Source of the DNA: Dyadobacter sp. CY326
Lineage (GTDB): Bacteria > Bacteroidota > Bacteroidia > Cytophagales > Spirosomataceae
Assembly (NCBI RefSeq): GCF_021390515.1
Contig: NZ_JAJUXI010000005.1
Location: 62,001 to 126,000 of the forward strand
DNA: 64,000 nt
Reading direction: 5' to 3'
Shown here: positions 32,159 through 41,303 of the stretch, one piece after another
Numbering within the stretch: position 1 is the stretch's first letter
Layout of the letters: each line of letters begins with the position of its first letter
The notes under the pieces: generated by a model
What the model was told of the DNA's origin: nothing
Databases searched by the model: none
What the model saw: only the letters and a program-made list of their open reading frames with translations
Translations under genes and position numbers: made by a program

Positions 32159-34660
32159 TCATCGCTTCAACTTCGCCGCGCGCGATGGCATATCAACCGC
32201 TTGTAGGATCTTATTTTTCAGGAAATATGGATAATCGGGATGCTCTTGGAGAAATTTCGTGGCAATGTTGGTCACTTCGCTAGTTGAATGTCCCGAAAAA
32301 GTAGTGTTTGTCCAGCGCGTAGGAAAGAAAATGTCGCCCGTTAATTGGATTTCTTGCAAAAGATCAAGCGACGGACGCAAATATTTGACGGCGCTCTTGG
32401 CTCTTAAAGGATGATGCAAATTGGCCAGACCGTCGAGCACCCAAGCTTCCTTTTCCCGGTTTCCCGGCTTTTTTAAGGATTCAAAAAATGCGTCGCGCTT
32501 CGCCTCGTCCTGACTTATTGATGGAATTACAAACTGCATTCTAGCCTTGCGATCGGGGTTTTTAGTGCTATCCATTTGTGTTTGCAAAATCGCATCCACA
32601 TCGCCAGATGCTCTGAGCGCTAGCTCGTATGCGAGTGAAATTTTGTCTTCTTCGGACAAAGCCAAATCCTTAATGACCAGTTTTCCATTCCAAAGCGATT
32701 CCATTTTACCATAAGCATCCGCGCTCAACGCCACACGCTTGAATGTTCGGAAATACGACTTCTTAATTCCTTTATCCGCTGTCCGGTTAAGCAGATCCCA
32801 GGTCACTTTTTCCACTTCCGACTGGTATTTGCTCCGGCTCTCATCACTTAAAAAAGTCCACCATAAGCTTTGCAGCCTTCCGAGCAAATAATCCGTCAGC
32901 AAAGGATCTTTTTCCTTCGGCAATGCACTAAGCACCTGAGCTAACAGTGTGTCCGGTGCAGGCCCGTCACCGCGTAGAAATCCTTCCCAAATATTGACCA
33001 GCATTGAACCGCGAAACACTGGCTTGGATAAAATCGCATGTCCAAATTCATTATAAGTTTCAAAGAATGAGGCCTTACTCACACTGTCCATTTGAAAATA
33101 GCCGTAGCCTGTCCCGTCTGGATTAGGGAAATAAAATTGCTCGTTTTTTCGCTCAATGGCCGCGAAATGGACGGGCTGCTGCCATGTTCGGCTTGAAACA
33201 GAATCCGGGTTTTGAGTCAATCTGTTTACATCAGAATCGTTGTAATGATAGACTGGCATATCCGGGGTTTTGACCCAAACCTTGCTCCAATCTGCAATGT
33301 CTAGCGGGGTTTTCTTGTCAATAATCTGGATCAGATCGTCCCATCTTGCATTGCTGTAAGCGTATTTTTTCAAATATTCCTGCAAGCTTTCCTGCATTAA
33401 TTTCACCCCGATTTTACGTTCCAGCTGCCGCATAACAATGGGTGCTTTCATGTAAATGATGGCTCCGTACAAAGTTCCGGCGTTTTTCAAATTGCCCAGT
33501 TCCTGCAAAATCGGATTTGTCCCGGCGGTCCGGTCAACATCGTATGCATTGGGATAATGTGCCAGGAGGAAGCGCAGTTCGTGATTAATCTCCGGAAAGC
33601 TCGGGTGGACGATCTTGGCAGCCATGAAATTGGCAAAAACTTCTTTGAGCCACACATCATTGAACCAATCCATCGTCACCAGATCGCCAAACCACATGTG
33701 GGCCGACTCATGCGCAATCACGCTTGCACGGGCCATGCGCTCGTTCACAGACGCATTTTCGTCCAGAAAAAGCGATGATTCATTGTAAAAAATAGAGCCC
33801 GGATGCTCCATGCCACCATATTGAAACGACGGGATAAGGGCAAAATCAAACTTTTCAAAAGGATAAGGAATGCCGCTATATTCTTCCAGCCAGGAAAGCG
33901 ATTTGGCGTGCAACCGGAAAATCTCGTCCTTGTTTCGACCAACCTTTGCCGAATCGGTTTCCCGATAATACATTGTCATCGGCCGGCCATTCAATGTTTT
34001 TTGCGTTTTGAAGAATTTGCCAGCTGCAAAAGCAAATAAATATGAACTAATGGGTTTGGTTTCCGCAAACTGAAAAACGGATTTCCCACTGCGCATTGTT
34101 TTCGATTTCAAACTGCCATTGGAAACGGCCTCCCAATGCTCGGGAACGCTTAATGTGAGTGCGTAAGTTGCTTTGAGATTCGGCTGATCGAAAAGTGGGA
34201 AACATGTCGAGGCGCGGTCCGGGACGAAGAGCGTGTATAAATATTCGTCACTCCGGTTAAGCGAAAGATCGCCGGCAATAAAGCCGATTGTCAGCGTATT
34301 CCTTCCTTTTTTGAGCGCTTCGGGTTCAATGATAATGTGCTGATTTGCAACCTCAAACTCGATTTCCTCCCCTTCCGACTGGATGGAAATAATGTGCGTG
34401 CTGTCCGAATTGAAATCCAAAACCAGCGCAGAATCGGGAGCGTTGAGGTTAAACGAAACGGTCTCTATGCCCTTAATCGCCTCACTTTTTTGACCAGGAA
34501 TGTCAAGCTGAATGTTGTAACGAATGCTGTCGATCGTCTTTTTACGCCTTTCATTTAGTTTGAAACTGACACCTTTTTCAGGAGTCTCGGATTCTCGTTG
34601 AACGCAACCAAACTGTATCAAAACCATCAGCAAAAAGGCAATCCAGCAAAAAATTTTCAT
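32159..34660 (-). CDS. M1-family aminopeptidase lipoprotein
   Basis: 833 residues from the ATG at 34660 (MKIFCWIAFLLMVLIQFGC, lipobox LIQFGC). The zinc motif reads HESAHMWFGDLVTMDWFNDVWLKE (HExxH-x18-E). The usual exopeptidase GxMEN motif is GGMEHP here: His replaces Asn. M1 enzymes remove N-terminal residues. A long C-terminal armadillo-like region follows. It is probably outer-membrane or periplasm anchored. Confidence 0.9.
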   Translation of the reverse strand: MKIFCWIAFLLMVLIQFGCVQRESETPEKGVSFKLNERRKKTIDSIRYNIQLDIPGQKSEAIKGIETVSFNLNAPDSALVLDFNSDSTHIISIQSEGEEIEFEVANQHIIIEPEALKKGRNTLTIGFIAGDLSLNRSDEYLYTLFVPDRASTCFPLFDQPNLKATYALTLSVPEHWEAVSNGSLKSKTMRSGKSVFQFAETKPISSYLFAFAAGKFFKTQKTLNGRPMTMYYRETDSAKVGRNKDEIFRLHAKSLSWLEEYSGIPYPFEKFDFALIPSFQYGGMEHPGSIFYNESSLFLDENASVNERMARASVIAHESAHMWFGDLVTMDWFNDVWLKEVFANFMAAKIVHPSFPEINHELRFLLAHYPNAYDVDRTAGTNPILQELGNLKNAGTLYGAIIYMKAPIVMRQLERKIGVKLMQESLQEYLKKYAYSNARWDDLIQIIDKKTPLDIADWSKVWVKTPDMPVYHYNDSDVNRLTQNPDSVSSRTWQQPVHFAAIERKNEQFYFPNPDGTGYGYFQMDSVSKASFFETYNEFGHAILSKPVFRGSMLVNIWEGFLRGDGPAPDTLLAQVLSALPKEKDPLLTDYLLGRLQSLWWTFLSDESRSKYQSEVEKVTWDLLNRTADKGIKKSYFRTFKRVALSADAYGKMESLWNGKLVIKDLALSEEDKISLAYELALRASGDVDAILQTQMDSTKNPDRKARMQFVIPSISQDEAKRDAFFESLKKPGNREKEAWVLDGLANLHHPLRAKSAVKYLRPSLDLLQEIQLTGDIFFPTRWTNTTFSGHSTSEVTNIATKFLQEHPDYPYFLKNKILQAVDMPSRAAKLKR

Positions 34661-34776
34661 AAGTGAGTTATCAGTATAGGTCAAAAATAGCACTTAGCGC
34701 CTTAATTTTACGCCAATGCCTGCTTGTTACGTATCGTAACATTGATTATTTTTATCCATATTAACTGTACACACCT

Positions 34777-34938
34777 GTGAATGAAATTGATTTGCGAATG
34801 CGACTCGCCGCGTTAAGACAGTATTTGCGAGATAACCAGGACACATTATCCAATGATGAAATAGACCAGATTTTGGATGTGATTTCTAAAATGATGGAAG
34901 TGCTCTCAGTTCTGGATAAAAGATCGGATAAGTTTTAG
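34777..34938 (+). CDS. Small helical protein (53 residues, GTG start)
   Basis: VNEIDLRMRLAALRQYLRDN and on to VLDKRSDKF, stop at 34938. An ATG at 34798 would give 46 residues. Amphipathic helical sequence, no homologue I know; the codon pattern is regular and it precedes the small HTH-like gene by 22 bases. Low-moderate support. Confidence 0.4.
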   Translation: MNEIDLRMRLAALRQYLRDNQDTLSNDEIDQILDVISKMMEVLSVLDKRSDKF

Positions 34939-34960
34939 AATTTAAATCACGAAAAACGAT

Positions 34961-35248
34961 ATGGAAACAATAGTAAAATCGAAGTCGGACGAATTGAAAA
35001 CGCTCTTGTCTGAGAGCCGGGAAGCTCTTGAAGAGGCGAAGAATTATCTTTCGAAGGATGGAAAAAGATATGAACTACATGATTGGGTTACCATCGCCGA
35101 ATATTGCAAAAGGTTTAACATTCCCAACACGCAAACAGTAAGCAATTGGATTAAGCGCGGGATCATCACGGAAGAAAATACGGTTGTAATCGAAGAATAC
35201 AACAACATTCGATTGATCAAGGCAATTCCTTACCAGGATCATCACTGA
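34961..35248 (+). CDS. Small protein with a helix-turn-helix-like centre
   Basis: 95 residues. A charged helix (KSDELKTLLSESREALEEAKNYL) followed by WVTIAEYCKRFNIPNTQTVSNWIKRGII, which reads like an HTH or MerR/excisionase-type recognition segment. Tail IIEEYNNIRLIKAI. Follows the 53-residue gene; both may form a small transcript. It may be a regulator; target unknown. Confidence 0.5.
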   Translation: METIVKSKSDELKTLLSESREALEEAKNYLSKDGKRYELHDWVTIAEYCKRFNIPNTQTVSNWIKRGIITEENTVVIEEYNNIRLIKAIPYQDHH

Positions 35249-35284
35249 TTTTATTTATAATTCGCTCTGCATAACCGGTTCTCC

Positions 35285-37660
35285 ATGCCAAAATTTATAC
35301 GTCTCGCCTTCCTTTTCATTTATCTTTTTTCCAGTTCAACCAGCGCCCAGAAGTTGGGGAATCTTACGGTTGAGAAAATTATGCGTGATCCTAAGGTTTG
35401 GATCGGAACTTCGCCTAGTGACATTGCGTGGTCGGAAGATAGCAAGACGATTTATTTCAATTGGAATCCGGATAAAAATCCGGGCGATTCGCTGTACAGA
35501 TATGATCTTGCCTCGAAGAAAATTAGTAAAGTGCCACCGACCGAGCGCAGAGCATTGCCTGCAAAAAGTGATGTTTTTGACAAACAAAAAACACAACGCC
35601 TTTACGAAAAGAATGGAGACATTTTCTTGATCTCAACAAGAGATTTCAGAATCCGCCAGCTTACCAACACAGTCGAACGCGAGAGCAATCCCGCTTTCAG
35701 CGGCGATGAGCAAAAGGTGATTTTTACCCGTGGAATGAACCTTTTCAGCATTTCACTAGCCGACGGAATGCTAAGCCAACTCACTGATTTTAAAGCAAGA
35801 ACAAAAAAATCGGATGCAAAACTGGATGGTCAGGAAAAGTTTTTAAAAGACGACCAGCTTTCCATGTTTGAGGTTTTGAAGGAAAGGAAAGAGAAAAAAG
35901 ATGCGGGCAAAAAAATAACGGATGCAGACAAGACGGCTTATCCCAAAGAGATTTTCTTAGGAGAAAAGATTGTGTCCAACCAGCAAATTAGCCCCGATGG
36001 CGGTTTTGTAACATACAGACTGACGCAGGCAAATAAATCAGCAAAATCAACCATTGTCCCCAATTATGTGACGGAATCTGGTTTTACTGAGGACATCTCA
36101 GCCAGAACAAAAGTAGGCGCACCTGCTTCTGAATCAGAGTTTTGGGTTTACAATGTTAAAAAGGACACAACGCAAAAAGTCATCGTTAAGGACATTCCGG
36201 GCATTGGTGACAAGCCGGATTATTTAAAAGATTATCCCAAGCAAGATTCTGCCTGGAAAAACAAGCAACGTGATGTGGTTGTTAACGGCCCGGTTTGGTC
36301 CGAAAACGGCAAAAATGCGGTCGTTGTTGTGCGATCAATGGATGGCAAGGATCGCTGGATCATGGCTCTTGATCCTGAAACACTAACATTGAAATTGCTT
36401 GACCGCCAGCGTGATGAGGCCTGGATTGGCGGCCCGGGAATTGGCGGCTATCCGATGAGCTCGGGCGAAATTGGGTTTCTTGATGACAACACAATTTATT
36501 TTCAAAGTGAAGAAACCGGTTACTCACATGTTTACAGTCTGGACGTTACGAGCGGGACAAAAACGGCCCTAACATCCGGAAACTTTGAAGTCCAGAATGT
36601 GATTTTATCCAAAGACAAGAAATTTTTTTACCTCATTACCAACGAGATTCATCCCGGCGAACAGCATTTTTATCGAATGGCTGTAACAGGCGGCCAGCGA
36701 ACGCGCATCACCAAACAAACCGGAGCAAATGAAGTCACGCTCTCACCAGACGAAACCAAACTTGCCATTCGATTTTCGCAAAGCAATGTGCCGTGGGAAC
36801 TGTTTGTTATGGATAATCCTGCTGTTGCCAATGGAAAAATTGCTCAACCTGAACAGATTACACATTCCACAAGTCCGGAATTCCTGTCTTATCCCTGGCG
36901 AAAAGCAAAAGTTGTCACCATTAAGGCAACAGATGGTCAGAACATTTATGCCAGGGTTTACGAACCAAGAAAGTCCAATGGAAAAGCAGTAATTTTTGTT
37001 CACGGAGCGGGATATCTGCAAAATGCGCATCATTGGTGGAGCCAATATTTTAGGGAATATATGTTCAACAACATGCTCACAGACAAAGGTTACACCGTGC
37101 TGGATCTGGATTATCGTGCGAGCTCCGGCTATGGCCGGGATTGGCGGACTGGCATTTATCGCTTTATGGGTGGAAAAGACTTGACCGACAACACAGACGG
37201 CGCCAAATGGTTGGTCAAAAATTATGGCATCAATCCAAAAAAGATCGGCATTTACGGAGGTTCTTATGGCGGATTTATCACATTGATGGCGCTGTTTACA
37301 ACGCCGGATGTGTTTACTGCGGGTGCAGCATTGCGGCCCGTAACAGACTGGGCGGCGTACAATCATCCTTATACAGCCAATATCTTGAATGAGCCTCAGT
37401 CAGACAGTCTCGCTTACCGCAAAAGTTCGCCGATTTATCACGCCGCCGGTCTCAAAAACAACTTGTTAATGTGCCACGGAATGGTGGATGTGAATGTACA
37501 TTATCAAGACGTTGTGCGACTTTCGCAGCGCCTTATCGAATTGGGAAAAAGTAATTGGGAACTCGCCTCCTATCCGATGGAAGACCATGCATTTGCAGAA
37601 GCTTCTTCGTGGACGGACGAATACAAGCGAATTTTGAAGCTTTTTGACGAGAAACTTTAA
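35285..37660 (+). CDS. S9-family peptidase (DPP IV/acylaminoacyl peptidase-like), secreted
   Basis: 791 residues with signal peptide (MPKFIRLAFLFIYLFSSSTSAQ), a seven-bladed beta-propeller (about 40-560) and an alpha/beta hydrolase domain. Catalytic Ser in GIYGGSYGGFITLM, Asp in MVDVNVHYQD and His in PMEDHAFAEASS. These enzymes release dipeptides or acyl amino acids from peptides. The N-terminal TolB-like propeller supports the identification. The gene stands alone. Confidence 0.9.
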   Translation: MPKFIRLAFLFIYLFSSSTSAQKLGNLTVEKIMRDPKVWIGTSPSDIAWSEDSKTIYFNWNPDKNPGDSLYRYDLASKKISKVPPTERRALPAKSDVFDKQKTQRLYEKNGDIFLISTRDFRIRQLTNTVERESNPAFSGDEQKVIFTRGMNLFSISLADGMLSQLTDFKARTKKSDAKLDGQEKFLKDDQLSMFEVLKERKEKKDAGKKITDADKTAYPKEIFLGEKIVSNQQISPDGGFVTYRLTQANKSAKSTIVPNYVTESGFTEDISARTKVGAPASESEFWVYNVKKDTTQKVIVKDIPGIGDKPDYLKDYPKQDSAWKNKQRDVVVNGPVWSENGKNAVVVVRSMDGKDRWIMALDPETLTLKLLDRQRDEAWIGGPGIGGYPMSSGEIGFLDDNTIYFQSEETGYSHVYSLDVTSGTKTALTSGNFEVQNVILSKDKKFFYLITNEIHPGEQHFYRMAVTGGQRTRITKQTGANEVTLSPDETKLAIRFSQSNVPWELFVMDNPAVANGKIAQPEQITHSTSPEFLSYPWRKAKVVTIKATDGQNIYARVYEPRKSNGKAVIFVHGAGYLQNAHHWWSQYFREYMFNNMLTDKGYTVLDLDYRASSGYGRDWRTGIYRFMGGKDLTDNTDGAKWLVKNYGINPKKIGIYGGSYGGFITLMALFTTPDVFTAGAALRPVTDWAAYNHPYTANILNEPQSDSLAYRKSSPIYHAAGLKNNLLMCHGMVDVNVHYQDVVRLSQRLIELGKSNWELASYPMEDHAFAEASSWTDEYKRILKLFDEKL

Positions 37661-37742
37661 GTAAGATGCTATGTAATTTCTGACAGCACGAATTGTGCTT
37701 AACGTATAAAAACATTCCGCTTTCCGAAAATCGGCGCAGCAA

Positions 37743-38246
37743 TTAAGCGGCTGCGCTGACTTTTCTGACCAAAGAATAACCGCCGTAATTCTCCCAAAGA
37801 TTTACGATCAGGTTTCTTTCTTTCAGATTGTGCAAACCGAAATCGATCAATATTTCACCTTCCTGAATGCGTCTTTGAAAATACGTAGCGTATTCATCCG
37901 ACAACACGGTGCTTGCGATTGCACGCTGTCCGCCCTCGTCCAGCATTCCCGCTACTACAAGTGCCAGTCCCGGAATTGCCACAAACCTTCCGAACACTTC
38001 CAATGCATCCGAGATCCTGGAAACTTGCAGCCTTTTCGCTCCGCTGTATTTCAACTTGCGGCCGTTGTAAACATCATTTTCACTATAATGATAGAGCCTT
38101 TCGGACGTTTCCTCGGACATGATTAACGTAATCTCTTCCGGCTTGTAACCGAATTTAATCAAGGACTGATAAGCGTTTTCCGCATCTGCCCTTGTCGCAA
38201 ATACACTGGTTACCGTGTTCATGCTTTTGTTTGGTGTCGTTTCCAT
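37743..38246 (-). CDS. Probable general stress protein (YflT-like)
   Basis: 167 residues. MNTVTSVFATRADAENAYQSL and LIKFGYKPEEITLIMSEE match the start of the YflT/17M stress-protein family; a central hydrophobic segment (VFGRFVAIPGLALVVAGML) may be membrane-associated or buried. The start at 38246 follows AAAGAAG. No operon partner. Confidence 0.6.
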   Translation of the reverse strand: METTPNKSMNTVTSVFATRADAENAYQSLIKFGYKPEEITLIMSEETSERLYHYSENDVYNGRKLKYSGAKRLQVSRISDALEVFGRFVAIPGLALVVAGMLDEGGQRAIASTVLSDEYATYFQRRIQEGEILIDFGLHNLKERNLIVNLWENYGGYSLVRKVSAAA

Positions 38247-38494
38247 CTTCTTTCGCCTCGTAATAATTCAATATGTACTTTGTTTAGTGATGCGATTATA
38301 TCAATAACTGTTCCCTTTCCAAATCGACATACTTTATTCCGATAAGATCTATAATTGCAGAAGTCATTCATTTTTATAGCATTATACGTCAGATTTGCTG
38401 TGGTGCTTGTTCTACAAGATGACAAAATGAGTTGGGTAAAAGAGTATTTACAAAAACAGAAAGACTTATGTTGTTGTCACCTTAAACTCCTGAT

Positions 38495-39277
38495 ATGAAC
38501 AGCATTTTTTCTAAAATAAGCACAATCCTTCCTGCGTCGGCGATGGTCGTGATGTGCGCAACCATTGTACAAGCCCAGGTCGGCGTAGGCACAAAGGCAC
38601 CCGCAGGCGCGGAAGTTTTCATGGACGGCAGCAGAAAAATGCTGGACGAGAAATGGATCTATTGGGAAGGTCCCCGATTTGCTGCGAAGCCGCCTATCAA
38701 GTGGACAGTGGTGAACGATCCGGTGGATAAAGGGACAGTGATCAACTGCAATGACCCCGCATCAGCCGGCGGAAAATACGGTTCCGCCGACATCGTTACC
38801 AAAAAGCAGTTCAAAGATTTTCGTGCGCACGTCGAATTTTTTATAACCAAAGAGGGCGGAAACAGCGGTGTTTACTTACAGAATCGTTACGAGATTCAAG
38901 TGCTCGACGGCGACACAACGTCGCACGGAATGGCGGCTGTGATTAATGAATCGAAATCGCCTTATTTCGCATACAACGGCATTGGCAAATGGAATGCTTA
39001 CGACATTCTGTTCCGTGCGGCACGATTCAAAGACGGGAAATTGGTTGAAAAACCTTTGGTAACGCTTTATTTCAATGGCAAAAAAGTGCATTCCAATCAA
39101 GCCATCAGTCAGGTTTGGGGAGGACCTAATTCCGGAATTGACGGCGGGAATGATGGCGGAAAGGGCATTACAGACACACCGGGCGGTTTGAAATTACAGT
39201 CGGAAGGTCACGACGTTTATTACCGAAATATCTGGATAAAGGAAGAGAAGCTGGATAAAGCAGATACCAATTTTTAA
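38495..39277 (+). CDS. Secreted DUF1080 protein (3-keto-disaccharide hydrolase family)
   Basis: 260 residues with a signal peptide and a DUF1080/concanavalin-like domain: FRAHVEFFITKEGGNSGVYLQNRYEIQVLDG, KWNAYDILFRAARFKDGK, and GLKLQSEGHDVYYRNIWI. Family members bind or cleave oxidised disaccharides. Convergent with the PQQ-like gene; a shared terminator lies between them. Confidence 0.88.
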   Translation: MNSIFSKISTILPASAMVVMCATIVQAQVGVGTKAPAGAEVFMDGSRKMLDEKWIYWEGPRFAAKPPIKWTVVNDPVDKGTVINCNDPASAGGKYGSADIVTKKQFKDFRAHVEFFITKEGGNSGVYLQNRYEIQVLDGDTTSHGMAAVINESKSPYFAYNGIGKWNAYDILFRAARFKDGKLVEKPLVTLYFNGKKVHSNQAISQVWGGPNSGIDGGNDGGKGITDTPGGLKLQSEGHDVYYRNIWIKEEKLDKADTNF

Positions 39278-39292
39278 AATCAAAAGCCATAA

Positions 39293-39328
39293 AAAAGGCC
39301 TGTCTGGATTCGTTCAGACAGGCCTTTT
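39293..39328. terminator. Bidirectional terminator between DUF1080 and sugar dehydrogenase genes
   Basis: AAAAGGCCTGTCTG and CAGACAGGCCTTTT form a perfect 14-bp stem with an 8-base loop and A/T ends on both sides. Confidence 0.85.
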
Positions 39329-39341
39329 CAATTACTAATGA

Positions 39342-40625
39342 TTATTTCTTCTTGTAATCAATTTTGAAAATTGTGCCATTCAGGTCGTCTGTTACATACA
39401 GCGCGCCGTCCGGGCCTTGCGCCAGTCCGCATGGCCTGTGCTGGATCGGGCCGGTTGGCTTAACAAGATCAGTTCCTGCAAAATTGTCTGCAAAAATCTC
39501 CCATTTCCCCGCTTTGCCATTAACAAAAGGCACAAACGCAACCATATAGCCCTTTTTCAGCTCTGCCGACTGGCTGTGAAAAGCAATGAATGCGCCGTTT
39601 TTGTATCTGGCAGGAAACAAATTTCCTGTGTAAAACATAATCGAGTTCGGGCCGAGGTGAGCCGGAAATGCAACCAATGGATCGATTGCTTTCTCTCCCG
39701 ACGTCTTTTTACCATCGCCGCCGTATTCTGGTGCAAGGATTTTTTTATTTTGAAAATGATCGTAGTAAATGTAAGGCCAACCCGCATCGTCGCCCTCCTT
39801 TAATTTATAAAGCGTTTCGGCCGGAAGCTCAGCGCTATGCTTCGGCGTATAATATTGAGGGTAGAAGTCGTCGAACTTCCCGCGGCCGTGAACCGTCGCG
39901 TACAATGCATTGGTTTTGTTGTCCCAATCAATGCCAACTGCGTTTTTCACACCCGTTGCAAAACGAACTCCGTCAGAGAAAGTCTGGCCTGCTTTATCTG
40001 CTTTAAACTTCCAGACGCCTCCCGCAGAATCCAGGATTGTGCACGGCGACATGCCTTTTCCCGAGCCGGTTTCGCGGCAATTGTCGCTATATGAACCCAC
40101 CGTCACGTAAATGTTACCCTCATTATCGAGTGCAAGCGGCTTGGCATTATCCCGACCATGATCCGTTAAGCCTTCAATGATCTTCTCAGGTTTTTCAAAA
40201 TCTATAACTTCCTCCTTATCATTAAGCTTGTATCTGAAAACACCCTTGTTGGAAGAGCTGAACAAATAGCCGTTCTTGATCGCAATGCCCGTTCCCGGAT
40301 AATCTCCAAAAAGTGTTTTCGACTCGATTTCACCATCACCATTGGCATCTTTAATGTGGTAAATTCCCTTTCCGTCTTTCAGTTTCGAGAGCTTCACATA
40401 CATATCGCCGTTCTTCCCGATCACTATATGCCGCGTTGCGCCGAGATCAGTCGCGAGAATTTTTGCAGAAAAGCCAGCAGGCAGTTTCAGTTCCGATGCT
40501 TCAATGGGTGATTTTTGGTGAACTGAAACGGATGGGTTGACAGGAGCATTCCGATATGCGAAGAGGCCAGTGGCTCCTGCAATCGCTAAAAATGTGCCTG
40601 TGATTTTTGTTAATTTTCGTTGCAT
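39342..40625 (-). CDS. PQQ-type sugar (sorbosone-like) dehydrogenase, secreted
   Basis: 427 residues, six-bladed propeller. It starts with a Sec-like or single-membrane segment and carries HRPCGLAQGPDGALYVTDD near the end, the L-sorbosone/soluble glucose dehydrogenase signature, plus KNAVGIDWDNKTNALYA. Substrate unknown; oxidation of sugars or alcohols in the periplasm. It faces DUF1080, a common partner in saccharide use. Confidence 0.87.
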   Translation of the reverse strand: MQRKLTKITGTFLAIAGATGLFAYRNAPVNPSVSVHQKSPIEASELKLPAGFSAKILATDLGATRHIVIGKNGDMYVKLSKLKDGKGIYHIKDANGDGEIESKTLFGDYPGTGIAIKNGYLFSSSNKGVFRYKLNDKEEVIDFEKPEKIIEGLTDHGRDNAKPLALDNEGNIYVTVGSYSDNCRETGSGKGMSPCTILDSAGGVWKFKADKAGQTFSDGVRFATGVKNAVGIDWDNKTNALYATVHGRGKFDDFYPQYYTPKHSAELPAETLYKLKEGDDAGWPYIYYDHFQNKKILAPEYGGDGKKTSGEKAIDPLVAFPAHLGPNSIMFYTGNLFPARYKNGAFIAFHSQSAELKKGYMVAFVPFVNGKAGKWEIFADNFAGTDLVKPTGPIQHRPCGLAQGPDGALYVTDDLNGTIFKIDYKKK

Positions 40626-40846
40626 GCAATAAGTTGTAAGGAGTTAAAAGAATAAAAGGTTAACGGCCGCGCCGAGTTAATTGGTTTGTATCCTAGAAAG
40701 CATTTCCATGAAAGCTTATTACTTGTCCGAATGCCTCAATTTTCCTTAAACAAATGTAAAATGGAATGATTTTTTTTGACATCTTTGAAACGTAAAAGGA
40801 AGGAAAGTCAACCCTTCAAACTACCAAACCAATAAATATCAAGGCT

Positions 40847-41176
40847 ATGAATCCATTTGATGATGACGAAGATGACTTGTTTGACGAAGATTTGCCAGGA
40901 AACTATCCCGCGGAAGAAGACATTTTTCGTCAGGGCCTGATTGACAGCGACATTGATCCGGAGGACATTTCTAAGTTGAAAAGTGAAATAGAACTTGAAT
41001 CCGACGATTGGAATGAGAAATCATTTGAAGACGATTTGATTGGCGATGATCTGGATGTTCCGGGTTCTGAGGATGACGACGCAGATGAAATGATTGGCAA
41101 AGAAGACGAAGAGAACAATTATTACAGCCTCGGCGGCGACAATCACGATAATCTGGAAGAAAACCAGGGAGATTAA
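40847..41176 (+). CDS. Very acidic small protein
   Basis: 109 residues, nearly 40% Asp/Glu: FDDDEDDLFDEDLPGNYP, DLIGDDLDVPGSEDDDADEM. No signal or domain. Probably disordered. It is followed by its own terminator, so it is a single-gene unit. Conserved small acidic proteins of unknown role are common in Cytophagales. Confidence 0.6.
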   Translation: MNPFDDDEDDLFDEDLPGNYPAEEDIFRQGLIDSDIDPEDISKLKSEIELESDDWNEKSFEDDLIGDDLDVPGSEDDDADEMIGKEDEENNYYSLGGDNHDNLEENQGD

Positions 41177-41199
41177 TCGTTTTACAACATATTTACAAG

Positions 41200-41228
41200 G
41201 GCTGGAAAAATGTTTCCGGCCTTTTTTT
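41200..41228 (+). terminator. Terminator after the acidic protein gene
   Basis: Stem GGCTGGAAA/TTTCCGGCC with a 4-base loop, then CTTTTTTT. Confidence 0.8.
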
Positions 41229-41303
41229 ATGTGCTTTTCGGGCAAAGTGGATGATAAGTATGAATGATTGCCGGGTTGCTTTTTCCTAAAACCGATTTGA
41301 AAA

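Noticed and set aside
40847-41176. Acidic protein considered as a DNA-mimic anti-restriction protein
   Set aside because: High Asp/Glu content alone is not enough and there is no phage or plasmid context.
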